The translations under genes and the position numbers were made by a program. From positions 1-27,157 of the forward strand of contig CAYWJT010000039.1 in the NCBI GenBank assembly GCA_964458655.1: 27,157 nucleotides of DNA. The letters run 5' to 3'. The first letter of the stretch is position 1; each line of letters opens with the position of its first letter. Below are positions 8,112 to 16,603 of the stretch, piece after piece. A model generated the notes under the pieces. That model was not told the DNA's origin. It did not search any database and was given only the letters and a program-made list of their open reading frames with translations. The stretch comes from CAYWJT01 sp964458655. GTDB lineage: Bacteria; Acidobacteriota; Aminicenantia; Aminicenantales; Saccharicenantaceae.

Positions 8112-9346
8112 ACGCAAACGACGCATTCCCGAGGGTCGCCCGGCGGCTGGAGCGCTTCCGGGACGACATGGTCGACCTCCAGCTCAAGCTGTGCGCCATC
8201 CCGGCCGTGGCGCCTTCGAGCGGCGGCGAGGGCGAGGCCCGCAAGGCCGAGTTCCTGAAGGGCTATCTCCAGGAGAACGGGTTCTCCGACATCACCGTCA
8301 TCAAGGCCCCGGACCTGGACGCGGCCGACGGCTACCGGCCGAATATCATCGCCCGCGTCAAGGGCAGGAGCTCAGACCGAACCGTCTGGGTCATGACCCA
8401 CATGGACGTCGTCCCGCCCGGAGAGATATCGCTATGGAAAGGCCATCCTTTCCAGGCCTGGGTCGAGCACGGACGCGTCTACGGCCGCGGAACCGAGGAC
8501 AACCAGCAGGACCTGGTGGCGTCCATATTCGCCGCCCGGGCCCTGGCGGCCGAGGACCTGGAACCGGCCTGCGACATAGGCCTGGTGATCGTGGCCGACG
8601 AGGAGACGGGCAGCCTCAAGGGCATCGACTACGTCCTGAAGACCCACAATGTCTTCCGCGAGCGGGACATCATCATCGTCCCCGACGCCGGCAACGAGAA
8701 CGGCACCATGATCGAGGTGGCCGAGAAGAGCATCCTCTGGCTCAAGTTCAGGACCCTGGGCAAGCAGGCCCACGGCTCGACGCCCGAGAAGGGCGTCAAC
8801 AGCTTCCGGGCCGCGAGCCGTCTCGTCGCCGCTCTCGACCGCCTCTACAGACTCTTCCCGGCCCGCGACAGCCTTTTTTCGCCGCCGATCTCGACCTTCG
8901 AGCCGACCAAGAAGGAAGCCAACGTCCCCAACATCAACACCATCCCGGGCGAGGACGTCTTCTACATGGACTGCCGCGTGCTGCCGAGATACCCCCTACC
9001 GGAGGTGGAAAAGAGGATCAGGATGCTCGCCGCCGAGGTCGAAAAGAAGTTCCACGTCAGGATAAAGATGGAAGCCGAGCAGCGGGCGCCGGCCGCGCCG
9101 CCCACGCCGGCGGACGCGCCCGTGGTCAGGACCCTGAAGAAGGCCGTCAAGGAGGTCTACGGCAAGAACGCCAAGCCCATGGGCATCGGCGGCGGGACCG
9201 TGGCCGCCGTCTTCCGCCGGGCCGGCTTCCAGGCCGCCTGCTGGTCGAAGCTCGACGACACCGCGCACCTGCCGAACGAGTACTGCGTCATCGACAACAT
9301 GGTGGGCAACGCCAAGGTCTACGCCCACATCTTTCTCGACGGATAG
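8108..9346 (+). CDS. M20-family zinc metallohydrolase (dipeptidase/deacylase)
   Basis: A 412-aa cytoplasmic amidohydrolase of the M20/M28 clan. Metal-site motifs are in order: THMDVVPPG (His98, Asp100), YGRGTEDNQQD (Asp131 bridging), VADEETGS (general base Glu165, ligand Glu166), VPDAGNENG (ligand Asp) and the C-terminal DDTAHLPNE (ligand His). The lid domain lies between, with the substrate-side QAHGSTPEKGVN. The family includes dipeptidases, succinyl-diaminopimelate desuccinylase and acetylornithine deacetylase; the sequence alone does not choose among them and no biosynthetic neighbour helps. It starts in a 4-nt overlap with pgsA, after a strong GGGGGAGG site. Confidence 0.88.
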   Translation: MNANDAFPRVARRLERFRDDMVDLQLKLCAIPAVAPSSGGEGEARKAEFLKGYLQENGFSDITVIKAPDLDAADGYRPNIIARVKGRSSDRTVWVMTHMDVVPPGEISLWKGHPFQAWVEHGRVYGRGTEDNQQDLVASIFAARALAAEDLEPACDIGLVIVADEETGSLKGIDYVLKTHNVFRERDIIIVPDAGNENGTMIEVAEKSILWLKFRTLGKQAHGSTPEKGVNSFRAASRLVAALDRLYRLFPARDSLFSPPISTFEPTKKEANVPNINTIPGEDVFYMDCRVLPRYPLPEVEKRIRMLAAEVEKKFHVRIKMEAEQRAPAAPPTPADAPVVRTLKKAVKEVYGKNAKPMGIGGGTVAAVFRRAGFQAACWSKLDDTAHLPNEYCVIDNMVGNAKVYAHIFLDG

Positions 9347-9548
9347 CGCGACGGCGGTTCCATTCCCCTAACGGACTTGATCCTCGCGTAAACCCTGCCG
9401 CTGCATGCGTCGCGGGAGCCGCGCCGTCCCCCATTGTCCCGCGCATTATCCCGGGATTGGTGTGGGTTTACGGATGGCGTCTCAAGCCTGAGAGACGCGG
9501 CTGGGAGTCGACCGCGAGGCAGGACCGGCGGGCAAGGCGCCTCCCTTG
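9347..9548. other. intergenic region between convergent genes with inverted repeats
   Basis: There is no supportable gene. A 9-nt inverted pair, CGTAAACCC (9387-9395) and GGGTTTACG (9464-9472), encloses further GC-rich complementary segments. A separate hairpin GCGTCTC/GAGACGC (9477-9483 with 9492-9498, 8-nt loop) follows. No T-run follows either hairpin, so neither is a standard intrinsic terminator. Confidence 0.5.
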
Positions 9549-10505
9549 TCAGGAGTAAAGCCGCTGGGCGACCCGGGCCGCCCGTATCGTGTTCAAATGG
9601 ATGTCGACGGTGTCCCTGATATCGGCCGCGTAGCCGCCGGCGAGCAGCACCGCGACCGGGATGCGACGGCTGCGCGCCTCCACAAGCACCAGCTTGTCCC
9701 GGGCCTTCAGGCCGGCCTTGGTCAGGAACAGCCCGCCCAGCTGGTCGCCTTCGAAGGGGTCGGCTCCCGCCAGGTACACGACCAGGTCCGGATGGAACTC
9801 CTCGTAGATTCGCGGTATATGGGCGCCGAGCTCCGCCAGGTAGTTCTCGTCTCCGTCGCCCGACCACAGCCCGACATCGAGGGTGCCGGCGGGCTTGGTC
9901 GAGGGATAGATGTCCATCTGGTGGATGGAGAAAGTGAAAACATCCTCCCGGCCGGCAAAGACGGCGGCCGTGCCGTTGCCCTGATGCAGGTCGCAGTCTA
10001 TGATCATGACCTTCTTCGCCCTTCCTGCGCGGACGGCGCTCTCCACGGCCACGGCCACGTCGTTCAGCAGGCAGAAACCCTCCCCATGGTCCGGGAAAGC
10101 GTGGTGGAAACCGCCGCCGATGTGGACGGCCAGGCCGTCGCTCAGGGCCTGCTCCAGGGTCAGGATGGTGCCGCCGACCATCAGCCTGGAAAAGCGGACC
10201 AGTTCGGGCGAAAAGCGCAGCTCGAGCTCCTGGAGCTCGTTGCGGTTCAGCGAGGAAGTCTCTATCTTCTTCAGGAAGCGCGGCGTGTGGACAAGGAGCA
10301 GTTCCTCGTCGCTCGCCGGCCGGGGTTCGATGAAATGCTCCGGCCTGGCGCCTATCTCGAGCAGGCTCTCATAGATGAGCCGGTATTTCTTGATGGGGAA
10401 GACGTGGCGGCCCGGGTTGAACATCCAGTATTCGTTCGCGTAGACGAACTTGAAGGGGAACCTCTTGCCGGTCAGGATCTTCAGTATGTCGACGAGGTCG
10501 CTCAC
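9549..10505 (-). CDS. HDAC-fold deacetylase (AcuC/histone-deacetylase family)
   Basis: Zinc-dependent deacetylase of 318 aa, the usual size for bacterial members; likely substrates are acetyl-lysine in proteins or acetylpolyamines. Catalytic landmarks: the HH pair His134-His135 in GGGFHHAFPDHGEG, zinc ligands Asp172 and His174 in DCDLHQGNGT, the third ligand Asp249 in LAGADPFEGDQLGG, and the C-terminal LAGGYA loop. The early NPGRHVFPIKKYRLIYESL segment matches the family. The start is GTG, without a clear ribosome binding site, 13 nt after the ppdK stop, so it is probably read from the ppdK transcript by coupling. This is a deacetylase next to a central carbon enzyme; AcuC in Bacillus controls acetyl-CoA synthetase, but whether there is an analogous link here is inference. 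Confidence 0.88.
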   Translation of the reverse strand: MSDLVDILKILTGKRFPFKFVYANEYWMFNPGRHVFPIKKYRLIYESLLEIGARPEHFIEPRPASDEELLLVHTPRFLKKIETSSLNRNELQELELRFSPELVRFSRLMVGGTILTLEQALSDGLAVHIGGGFHHAFPDHGEGFCLLNDVAVAVESAVRAGRAKKVMIIDCDLHQGNGTAAVFAGREDVFTFSIHQMDIYPSTKPAGTLDVGLWSGDGDENYLAELGAHIPRIYEEFHPDLVVYLAGADPFEGDQLGGLFLTKAGLKARDKLVLVEARSRRIPVAVLLAGGYAADIRDTVDIHLNTIRAARVAQRLYS

Positions 10506-10518
10506 GTGCGGAAGAAGC

Positions 10519-13299
10519 CTATTTTCGGCCCGGACGCTTCCTCGCGGCGGCCCGGCGCGCGCCGCCCAGGTTCCTTCCCTTTACGGTCGGTTTCCGGCCG
10601 ACGTCCTCGAGCGCAGCCTGGGCCGCCGACAGCCGGGCGATCGGGATCTGGTAAGCCGAGCAGCTAACGTAATCGAGCCCGATCCTGTGGCAGAACTTGA
10701 TCGAGCGGGGGTCGCCGCCGTGAACGCCGCAGATGCCGACCTTCAGGCCGGGCCGGGTGGCGCGGCCCTTGTCCACCGCGATCTTCATCAGCAGGCCGAC
10801 ACCTTTCTCGTCTATGGTCTCGAACGGGTCGTCGGACCAGATGCCCTTGCGGAGGTAGTAATTCAGGAACTTGCCGCCGTCGTCCCGCGACACGCCGAAG
10901 ACCGTTTGGGTCAGGTCGTTGGTGCCGAAGGAGAAGAACTCGGCCTGCGCGGCCACTTCGTCGGCCGTCAGGGCCCCCCTCGGGATCTCGATCATAGTGC
11001 CGACCGTGTATTTCAGCTTCACGCCGGCCGCCTTCATGACCTCCTGGGCCTTGCGGACTATGATCTCCTTCTGGTTGGACAACTCCCGGACGGATCCGAC
11101 GAGCGGGACCATTATCTCGGGGAACACCTTTTGCCCCTCTTTGGCCAGGGCGCAGGCGGCCTCGAAGATGGCCTGGGCCTGCATTTCGGTTATCTCGGGA
11201 TAGGTGATGCCCAGCCGGCAGCCCCGGTGGCCGAGCATGGGGTTGAACTCCGAAAGCTCCCTGACCCGGGCCAGGAGCTTTTCGGCCTCGGCGAGGCGGG
11301 CGGGGTCGCCGTTTGTGGCCTTGAGCACCGCGACCTCCACCATGAGGTCCTCACGGCTGGGCAGGAACTCGTGCAGGGGCGGGTCGATGGTCCTGATGGT
11401 GACCGGGTTGCCGCGCATCTCCTTGAAGAACTCGTAGAAGTCCTGGCGCTGCATGGGCAGGAGCCTGGCCAGGGCGGCCCGGCGCTTCTCCTCGCTCGCG
11501 GCCATGATCATCTCGCGGACGATTGGCAGGCGGTCGGGCCCGAAGAACATGTGCTCGGTCCGGGCCAGGCCGATGCCCTGGGCGCCGAAGGCGTAGGCCG
11601 TGCGGGCGTCCCTGGGCGTGTCGGAGTTGGCCCTGACCTTGAGCCGGCGGACCCTGTCCGCCCAGGACAGCAGCTTGACGAAATAGCGGTATGTTTCCGA
11701 CTCCTCGGGCTTGAGCGCTCCCTGTATGACCTGGATTATCTCGGAAGGCTTGGTCTTGATGTCGCCCTCCAGGACCTCGCCGGTCCCGCCGTCGATGGAG
11801 ATCCAGTCGCCTTCCTTGAACACGCGGCCGGCGACGGTCATCCGGCGGCGCTCCTCGTCGACGCGGGCGGCGCCGCAGCCGACCACGGCCGGCTTGCCCA
11901 TCTGGCGCCCGACCACGGCGGCGTGCGAGGTCATGCCGCCCGTGGCCGTCAGGATGCCCTGTGAGGCGCTCATGCCGTGGATGTCGTCCGGGGAAGTTTC
12001 CTCCCTGACCAGGATGACGCGCTTGCCCCGCTCTTTCCAGCGGACGGCCTCCTCGGCGTTGAAGACGACCTGGCCGGCGGCCGCTCCGGGCGAAGCCGCC
12101 AGGCCTTTGGCGACCACCTCGTGACCGGCCTTTTCCTCGAGGTCGAAGACCGGGTGGAGGAGCTGGTTCAGGGCGTCAGGCTCGACTTTGAGCAAAGCCT
12201 CTTCCTTCTTGAGCAGCCCTTCCTCGACCAAATCGACGGCTATCTTGACTGCGGCCAGGCCAGTCCTCTTCCCGTTGCGGGTCTGGAGCATGTAGAGCTT
12301 GCCTTCCTGGATGGTGAACTCGAAATCCTGGACGTCCCTGTAGTGTTTCTCGAGCTTGCTGGTGATGCCGATGAGCTGCTTGAAGACGGCCGGCATTTCC
12401 CGTTCGAGCTCGCGCAGGGGCGAAGGCGTCCGTATGCCCGCCACGACATCCTCCCCCTGGGCGTTGACCAGGTACTCGCCGTAAACCTCCTTGACGCCGG
12501 TGGCCGGGTTGCGGGTGAAGCCCACTCCTGTGGCGGAGGCAGGCCCCAGGTTGCCGAAGACCATGGTCTGGACGTTGACGGCCGTGCCCAGGTCGTCGGG
12601 TATATGATACTGGCGGCGGTAGGTTATCGCCCGGGGGTTGTTCCAGGAGCCGAAGACCGCGGCCACGGCCAGCCTGAGCTGGTCCCTTACGTCCTGCGGG
12701 AACTCGCTGCCGGTTTCCCGCTCGATCAGGGCCTTATAGTCGGCGATCAGCGCCTCGAGGTCTTTCTCCTTGAGGTCGTTATCTCCCCTGACGCCGAGTT
12801 TTTCCTTGCGGGCCCTGAGGATCTCCTCGAACTTCTTCTTGGGGACGCCGAGCACGACGTCGCCGAACATATGGATGAGGCGCCGGTAGCAGTCGAGGGC
12901 GAAACGCCGGTTGCCGCTCTTGCGCGCCAGGCCTTCGACGGTCCTGTCGTTGAGGCCCAGGTTGAGGATGGTGTCCATCATGCCGGGCATGGAGAACTTG
13001 GCGCCCGAGCGGACCGACACCAGGAGCGGGTCCTTCTCGTCGCCGAGCTTCCAGCCGGTCTCCTTCTCGAGCCTCTTGAGCGCGGCGGCCACCTGGTTTT
13101 CGACCTGGCGCGGCAGCCTGTTCCCTGACAAGTAGAACAGGTTGCAGACTTCCGTGGAGATCGTGAAACCCGGCGGCACGGGCAGCCCGATCCCGGCCAT
13201 CTCGGCCAGGTTGGCGCCCTTGCCCCCGAGGATGTCTTTCATATCCCTGTCGCCTTCGGCGCGGCCGGCGGTGAAATAATAGACGTACTTCTTTGGCAT
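10519..13299 (-). CDS. ppdK: pyruvate, phosphate dikinase
   Basis: Interconverts pyruvate + ATP + Pi and PEP + AMP + PPi; soluble, at the PEP-pyruvate node. The protein is 926 aa. The N-terminal ATP-grasp part begins with LGGKGANLAEM and VPPGFTIST. The swivelling phosphohistidine domain has TGGMTSHAAVVGRQMG (catalytic His459). The C-terminal PEP/pyruvate barrel has HMFF, GTNDLTQ and CGVHGGDP (catalytic Cys857). It is about 40-50 residues longer than many family members; part of the excess is a strongly basic tail of about 25 residues (ending ARKRPGRK) after the conserved domain. The ATG follows AAGGAG by about 9 bases and a good promoter at 13344-13372. Confidence 0.97.
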   Translation of the reverse strand: MPKKYVYYFTAGRAEGDRDMKDILGGKGANLAEMAGIGLPVPPGFTISTEVCNLFYLSGNRLPRQVENQVAAALKRLEKETGWKLGDEKDPLLVSVRSGAKFSMPGMMDTILNLGLNDRTVEGLARKSGNRRFALDCYRRLIHMFGDVVLGVPKKKFEEILRARKEKLGVRGDNDLKEKDLEALIADYKALIERETGSEFPQDVRDQLRLAVAAVFGSWNNPRAITYRRQYHIPDDLGTAVNVQTMVFGNLGPASATGVGFTRNPATGVKEVYGEYLVNAQGEDVVAGIRTPSPLRELEREMPAVFKQLIGITSKLEKHYRDVQDFEFTIQEGKLYMLQTRNGKRTGLAAVKIAVDLVEEGLLKKEEALLKVEPDALNQLLHPVFDLEEKAGHEVVAKGLAASPGAAAGQVVFNAEEAVRWKERGKRVILVREETSPDDIHGMSASQGILTATGGMTSHAAVVGRQMGKPAVVGCGAARVDEERRRMTVAGRVFKEGDWISIDGGTGEVLEGDIKTKPSEIIQVIQGALKPEESETYRYFVKLLSWADRVRRLKVRANSDTPRDARTAYAFGAQGIGLARTEHMFFGPDRLPIVREMIMAASEEKRRAALARLLPMQRQDFYEFFKEMRGNPVTIRTIDPPLHEFLPSREDLMVEVAVLKATNGDPARLAEAEKLLARVRELSEFNPMLGHRGCRLGITYPEITEMQAQAIFEAACALAKEGQKVFPEIMVPLVGSVRELSNQKEIIVRKAQEVMKAAGVKLKYTVGTMIEIPRGALTADEVAAQAEFFSFGTNDLTQTVFGVSRDDGGKFLNYYLRKGIWSDDPFETIDEKGVGLLMKIAVDKGRATRPGLKVGICGVHGGDPRSIKFCHRIGLDYVSCSAYQIPIARLSAAQAALEDVGRKPTVKGRNLGGARRAAARKRPGRK

Positions 13300-13343
13300 C
13301 TCTACTCGCTCCTTGAGAATATCATCGTGGATATATCTTATCG

Positions 13344-13372
13344 AATATACACGCAGCCGGCCGGAATTTCAA
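13344..13372 (-). promoter_or_regulatory. sigma-70 promoter of ppdK-deacetylase operon
   Basis: Reading on the minus strand, TTGAAA (13372-13367, 5/6) and TATATT (13349-13344, 5/6) are separated by exactly 17 bp. They lie about 45-73 bases upstream of the ppdK ATG, in the 174-nt gap after the aminotransferase gene. Confidence 0.7.
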
Positions 13373-13473
13373 CCGACGGAAGCAGCACGTCTCTCCCTTT
13401 TTCAGGTTCTGCCCGAGGACGCGCCGTCCGACCGCAGGCTTCACAGAGCCCGGCCATAAGAGGGGCTGGGCGC

Positions 13474-14670
13474 TCAGGCGTGAAGGCGCTGGTACTCCTC
13501 GAGCCCCTTCCTGAAGACGCGGACGGCCTCGGCCAGGTCGTCGCAGTTGATGACGTAGGCGATCCTGACCTCGCTCGTGCCGAGGGACGGTTTCGAGTAG
13601 AAACCCGGCCCGGGCGCGACCATGACGGTCTTGCCGTCCAGGGAGAAGTCGTTGAGCAGCCAAACCGCGAAATGCTCAGTGTCCTTGACCGGCAGCCTGG
13701 TTATGACATAGAAGGCGCCCTGCGGCCTGTGGATGACGACGCCGGGGATGGATTTAAGCCCTTCATAGAGGATGTCCCGGCGCTTCTGGTACTCGGCCCG
13801 CACCGGTTCGAAATAGCTCATGGGCATGCGATAGCCGGACAGGGCGGCGTCCTGTTCGACGGAAGGCGGGCAAAGACGGGCCTGGGCGAATTTCAGGACG
13901 GCCTGCCAGACGTCACGGTTCCTGGTGATGACGGCCCCGATGCGCGCCCCGCAGCAGCTGTAGCGCTTCGAGATGCTGTCGACGACGATCGCTCTGTCCC
14001 TGATCTCCTCGTACTCCAGGATGCTCTTGTGCCGCAGGCCGTCGTAGATGAACTCCTTGTAAACCTCGTCGCCTATCAGGAAAAGCCCGTGTTTCTTGAC
14101 GACTCCGACGACGCGCTCGACCTCCTCGGGCGTGTAGACCGTGCCGGTCGGGTTGTTGGGCGAACAGAGCAGGATGGCCCGGGTGCGGCGGCCGACCAGG
14201 GCCTCGATGGCCTTGGCCGGCGGCAGCCGGAAACCGTCCTCGACGCTCAGCGGCAGGGGCACGAGACGGACGCCCGCGAAGGAAGCGTAGCCGTTGTAGT
14301 TGGTGTAATAGGGCTCGGGCACGATGATCTCCTCGCCCGGGTCCGCGACCACGGAGAAGGAGAAATGTATGGCTTCCGAGCCGCCGATCGTGATCAGGAC
14401 GTCGTCGGCCGTGACGCCGATGCCGTAATTATGGAAGTAGCCGGCGATCGCTTCGCGCAGCTCCTCGAAGCCCTGGGCCGGGCCGTAGCCCAGGACCGGG
14501 CCCTGGTACCGATGGAAGGCCTCGATGACAGGACCCGGGGTGGGAACGTCGGGGTCCCCGATGTTAAGGTGGAATATCTTGACGCCCCTGGCCTTGGCCT
14601 TGTCGGCGAAAGGCTTGAGCTTGCGGATGGGAGAAGCCTGTATGTCAGCCGCCCTCCGGGATATTCTCAT
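13474..14670 (-). CDS. class I/II aminotransferase (aspartate aminotransferase-like)
   Basis: PLP enzyme of 398 aa from the chosen start. Seen: LNIGDPDVPTP near the N-terminus, GYGPAQGFEELREAIA, the SPNNPTGTVY loop, DEVYKEFIYDG, the PLP-lysine segment DSISKRYSCCGARIG, and the C-terminal EVRIAYV arginine that binds the alpha-carboxylate. These fit fold-type I aminotransferases of the AspB/AlaT group, which act on aspartate, alanine, aromatic or related amino acids; the substrate is not determined. An in-frame ATG 30 bases further upstream (14700) is rejected because it overlaps the -10 box of the promoter. The ATG at 14670 has GAGGAGG 8 bases ahead. Confidence 0.88.
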   Translation of the reverse strand: MRISRRAADIQASPIRKLKPFADKAKARGVKIFHLNIGDPDVPTPGPVIEAFHRYQGPVLGYGPAQGFEELREAIAGYFHNYGIGVTADDVLITIGGSEAIHFSFSVVADPGEEIIVPEPYYTNYNGYASFAGVRLVPLPLSVEDGFRLPPAKAIEALVGRRTRAILLCSPNNPTGTVYTPEEVERVVGVVKKHGLFLIGDEVYKEFIYDGLRHKSILEYEEIRDRAIVVDSISKRYSCCGARIGAVITRNRDVWQAVLKFAQARLCPPSVEQDAALSGYRMPMSYFEPVRAEYQKRRDILYEGLKSIPGVVIHRPQGAFYVITRLPVKDTEHFAVWLLNDFSLDGKTVMVAPGPGFYSKPSLGTSEVRIAYVINCDDLAEAVRVFRKGLEEYQRLHA

Positions 14671-14698
14671 CGGCGCGCCTCCTCGAACGTTGGAAGCC

Positions 14699-14728
14699 AT
14701 TATAAGTTAAGGGTTGCGCGGCTTGCAA
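14699..14728 (-). promoter_or_regulatory. sigma-70 promoter of the aminotransferase gene
   Basis: On the minus strand, TTGCAA (14728-14723, 4/6) and a perfect TATAAT (14704-14699) are separated by 18 bp. Predicted transcription starts near 14692, giving a short leader that contains the GAGGAGG site of the ATG at 14670. The -10 box covers the alternative upstream ATG. Confidence 0.65.
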
Positions 14729-14796
14729 GGCCGACGGCGGCCGCTCGCGGCTCGTTCGTCCCCGGCCGCGCTTTGGGCCGGGACGGCATTTCGTCG

Positions 14797-14825
14797 TTGC
14801 CAAAGGCCCGCCTTTTTGCTATTTT
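14797..14825 (+). promoter_or_regulatory. candidate promoter of pyrKDF
   Basis: TTGCCA (14797-14802, 5/6) and TATTTT (14820-14825, 4/6) with 17-bp spacing lie just before pyrK. A GC hairpin CCCGGCC/GGCCGGG (14761-14767 with 14776-14782) precedes it and could be an operator or chance in GC-rich DNA. Confidence 0.55.
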
Positions 14826-14845
14826 GTGCCCGAAGAAGAGGTCCG

Positions 14846-15643
14846 ATGCCAATCGACAGGAAGGCCGCGATAAACTCCAACGAAAGCCGCGGGGATTACC
14901 GTCTGATGAGGATAGCCTCGCCGGAGCTCGGCCGCGCGGCCAGGCCCGGCCAGTTCGTCATGGTCAAGGTCGCCGACGGCTGCCAGCCCTTGCTCAGGCG
15001 GCCGTTGGGCGTCCATGACGCGGACGGCTCGGGCATAGAGCTGCTCTTCAAGATCGCCGGCGCGGGCACGGCCGTGCTGGCGGCGAAAAGGCCCGGGGAC
15101 GCCGTCGACCTCCTGGGCCCGCTCGGGAAGGGCTTCAGCGTCGAAGCCGGGCTCGAGGGCGGGCCCGCCTACCTGGTGGGAGGCGGCCGCGGCATCGCGC
15201 CGCTTTACTTCCTGGCTAAGGAGCTGGTATCGCGAGGCGCTAAGGTCACGGTCTTTTATGGCGGGCGCAGCGCGGCCGACCTTGTGGTCAGGGAAAGGTT
15301 CGCCCTGCCCGGAGTCAAGCTTCTCTGTTCGACGGACGACGGCAGTTACGGCGCGCCGGGTCTCGTGACCGAGCTTGTGGCCGCGAGGGCCGGAAGCGAC
15401 CGGCCGGGCATGCTTTACGCCTGCGGGCCCGACGCCATGCTGCAGGCCCTGCAGAAGCTCGTCTCAGGACTCGGCCTCAGGGCGGAATTCTCGCTCGAAT
15501 CCCGGATGGGCTGCGGCATCGGCGCCTGCTGGGGCTGCGTCCATAGGATACGAGACGAACACGGCGAAAGCTGGACCAAGGTCTGCGAGGAAGGCCCGGT
15601 CTTCCCCGCGGAGCGCGTCGTCTGGACGGGGGAAGCGGCATGA
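14846..15643 (+). CDS. pyrK: dihydroorotate dehydrogenase electron-transfer subunit PyrK
   Basis: FAD and [2Fe-2S] subunit that passes electrons from dihydroorotate oxidation to NAD+. The 265 aa contain the flavin-binding RRPLG (residues 51-55), a ferredoxin-reductase-like nucleotide site VGGGRGIAPLYFLAKEL (about 111-127), the YACGPDAML motif and the cluster-binding cysteines 223, 228, 231 and 247 (SRMGCGIGACWGC). The ATG at 14846 has AAGAGG before it; the frame is open further upstream to 14714, but that stretch would overlap the promoter. It overlaps pyrD by 4 nt, as expected for a heterotetrameric class 1B enzyme. Confidence 0.93.
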   Translation: MPIDRKAAINSNESRGDYRLMRIASPELGRAARPGQFVMVKVADGCQPLLRRPLGVHDADGSGIELLFKIAGAGTAVLAAKRPGDAVDLLGPLGKGFSVEAGLEGGPAYLVGGGRGIAPLYFLAKELVSRGAKVTVFYGGRSAADLVVRERFALPGVKLLCSTDDGSYGAPGLVTELVAARAGSDRPGMLYACGPDAMLQALQKLVSGLGLRAEFSLESRMGCGIGACWGCVHRIRDEHGESWTKVCEEGPVFPAERVVWTGEAA

Positions 15644-16554
15644 CGGACCTCGGCGTCGACCTGGGCTTCCTGAAGCTGCGCAACCCGGTGCTCGCCGCCA
15701 GCGGCACTTTCGGCTACGGGCTCGAGTTCAAGCCTTACCTCGACCTGGAGAAGCTCGGCGGGTTCGTCGTCAAGGGCCTTTACCTGGAGGCCAGGGAGGG
15801 CAACCCGCCGCCGCGGATAGCCGAGACCCCCTCCGGCCTCATCAACGCCATCGGGTTGCAGGGGATCGGCGCCCGCGCTTTCCTGGAGAAGGTCATGCCG
15901 GCGCTCAGGCCGCTGCGGACCGCGGTCATCGTCAATATCTGCGGTAGCGACGACGAGGAATACGCCGCCGCGGCGGATTGCCTGGACGGCGAGGGGGCCA
16001 TCGCCGCCTTCGAGCTGAACATATCCTGTCCCAACGTCAGGCGCGGCGGGGCCTGCCCGGCCCTCTCCCCGGAAGCGACGGCCAGGATAGTCAAGCTGGT
16101 AAAATCGGCCGCGCGCAAGCCGGTCATAACCAAGCTCTCGCCCAACGTCACCGACATCGTGGGGATCGCCCGGGCGGCCGAGGATGCGGGCAGCGACGGG
16201 CTGTCGCTCGTCAACACCTTCCTGGCCATGGCCGTGGACATCGAGACGAGGCGGCCGATGATCGCCAACGTCTTCGGCGGGCTGAGCGGGCCGGCCATCA
16301 AGCCCATCGCCCTGCGCATGGTCTACCAGGTCGCCTCGGCGGTAAGGATACCGGTCATCGGCATCGGCGGCATCACGAGCGGCCGGGACGCCCTGGAGTT
16401 CATGATGGCCGGGGCCTCGGCGGTCCAGGTCGGCACGGCCAACTTGGTCGACCCGGACGCGGCCGGCCGAGTGGTCGAAGAGATGGCGGCCTGGTGCGAC
16501 GCGCACGGAATCGGCCGGGTCGGCGAGATCATCGGCAGTCTAAGGACCGGCTGA
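15640..16554 (+). CDS. pyrD: dihydroorotate dehydrogenase, class 1B catalytic subunit
   Basis: Oxidises dihydroorotate to orotate in pyrimidine synthesis; FMN TIM-barrel of 304 aa. Visible: NPVLAASGTFGYG, VKGLYLEAREGNPPPRI, NAIGLQGIG, the active-site ELNISCPN with Cys130 as the catalytic base (Cys marks class 1; class 2 uses Ser), ITKLSPNV, and the phosphate-binding GIGGITSGRDALEFMMAGA. It starts in an ATGA overlap with pyrK, which confirms the NAD-linked 1B type. Confidence 0.96.
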   Translation: MTDLGVDLGFLKLRNPVLAASGTFGYGLEFKPYLDLEKLGGFVVKGLYLEAREGNPPPRIAETPSGLINAIGLQGIGARAFLEKVMPALRPLRTAVIVNICGSDDEEYAAAADCLDGEGAIAAFELNISCPNVRRGGACPALSPEATARIVKLVKSAARKPVITKLSPNVTDIVGIARAAEDAGSDGLSLVNTFLAMAVDIETRRPMIANVFGGLSGPAIKPIALRMVYQVASAVRIPVIGIGGITSGRDALEFMMAGASAVQVGTANLVDPDAAGRVVEEMAAWCDAHGIGRVGEIIGSLRTG

Positions 16555-16603
16555 GGATTGGACGTCGGGCCGCGCGGACGGCCGAAAGGAAAGGAAGCGC
16601 CCC

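Noticed and set aside
8050..9558. 502-codon plus-strand frame overlapping the M20 gene
   Set aside because: Arg/Gly/Pro-rich out-of-frame shadow of pgsA and the M20 gene, a usual artefact of GC-rich coding DNA; the M20 frame has complete catalytic motifs.
10450..13128. Long plus-strand frames opposite ppdK
   Set aside because: Antisense shadows with low-complexity composition; the minus-strand ppdK frame has all conserved motifs, a promoter and an SD site.
14761..14782. CCCGGCC/GGCCGGG hairpin before pyrK as a terminator or PyrR-type attenuator
   Set aside because: It has no T-run, lies upstream of the predicted pyrK promoter and lacks the alternative antiterminator arm, so it is only noted as a possible operator.
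13327..15018. 563-codon plus-strand frame opposite the aminotransferase
   Set aside because: Shadow frame crossing two promoters and the start of pyrK; no domain pattern.
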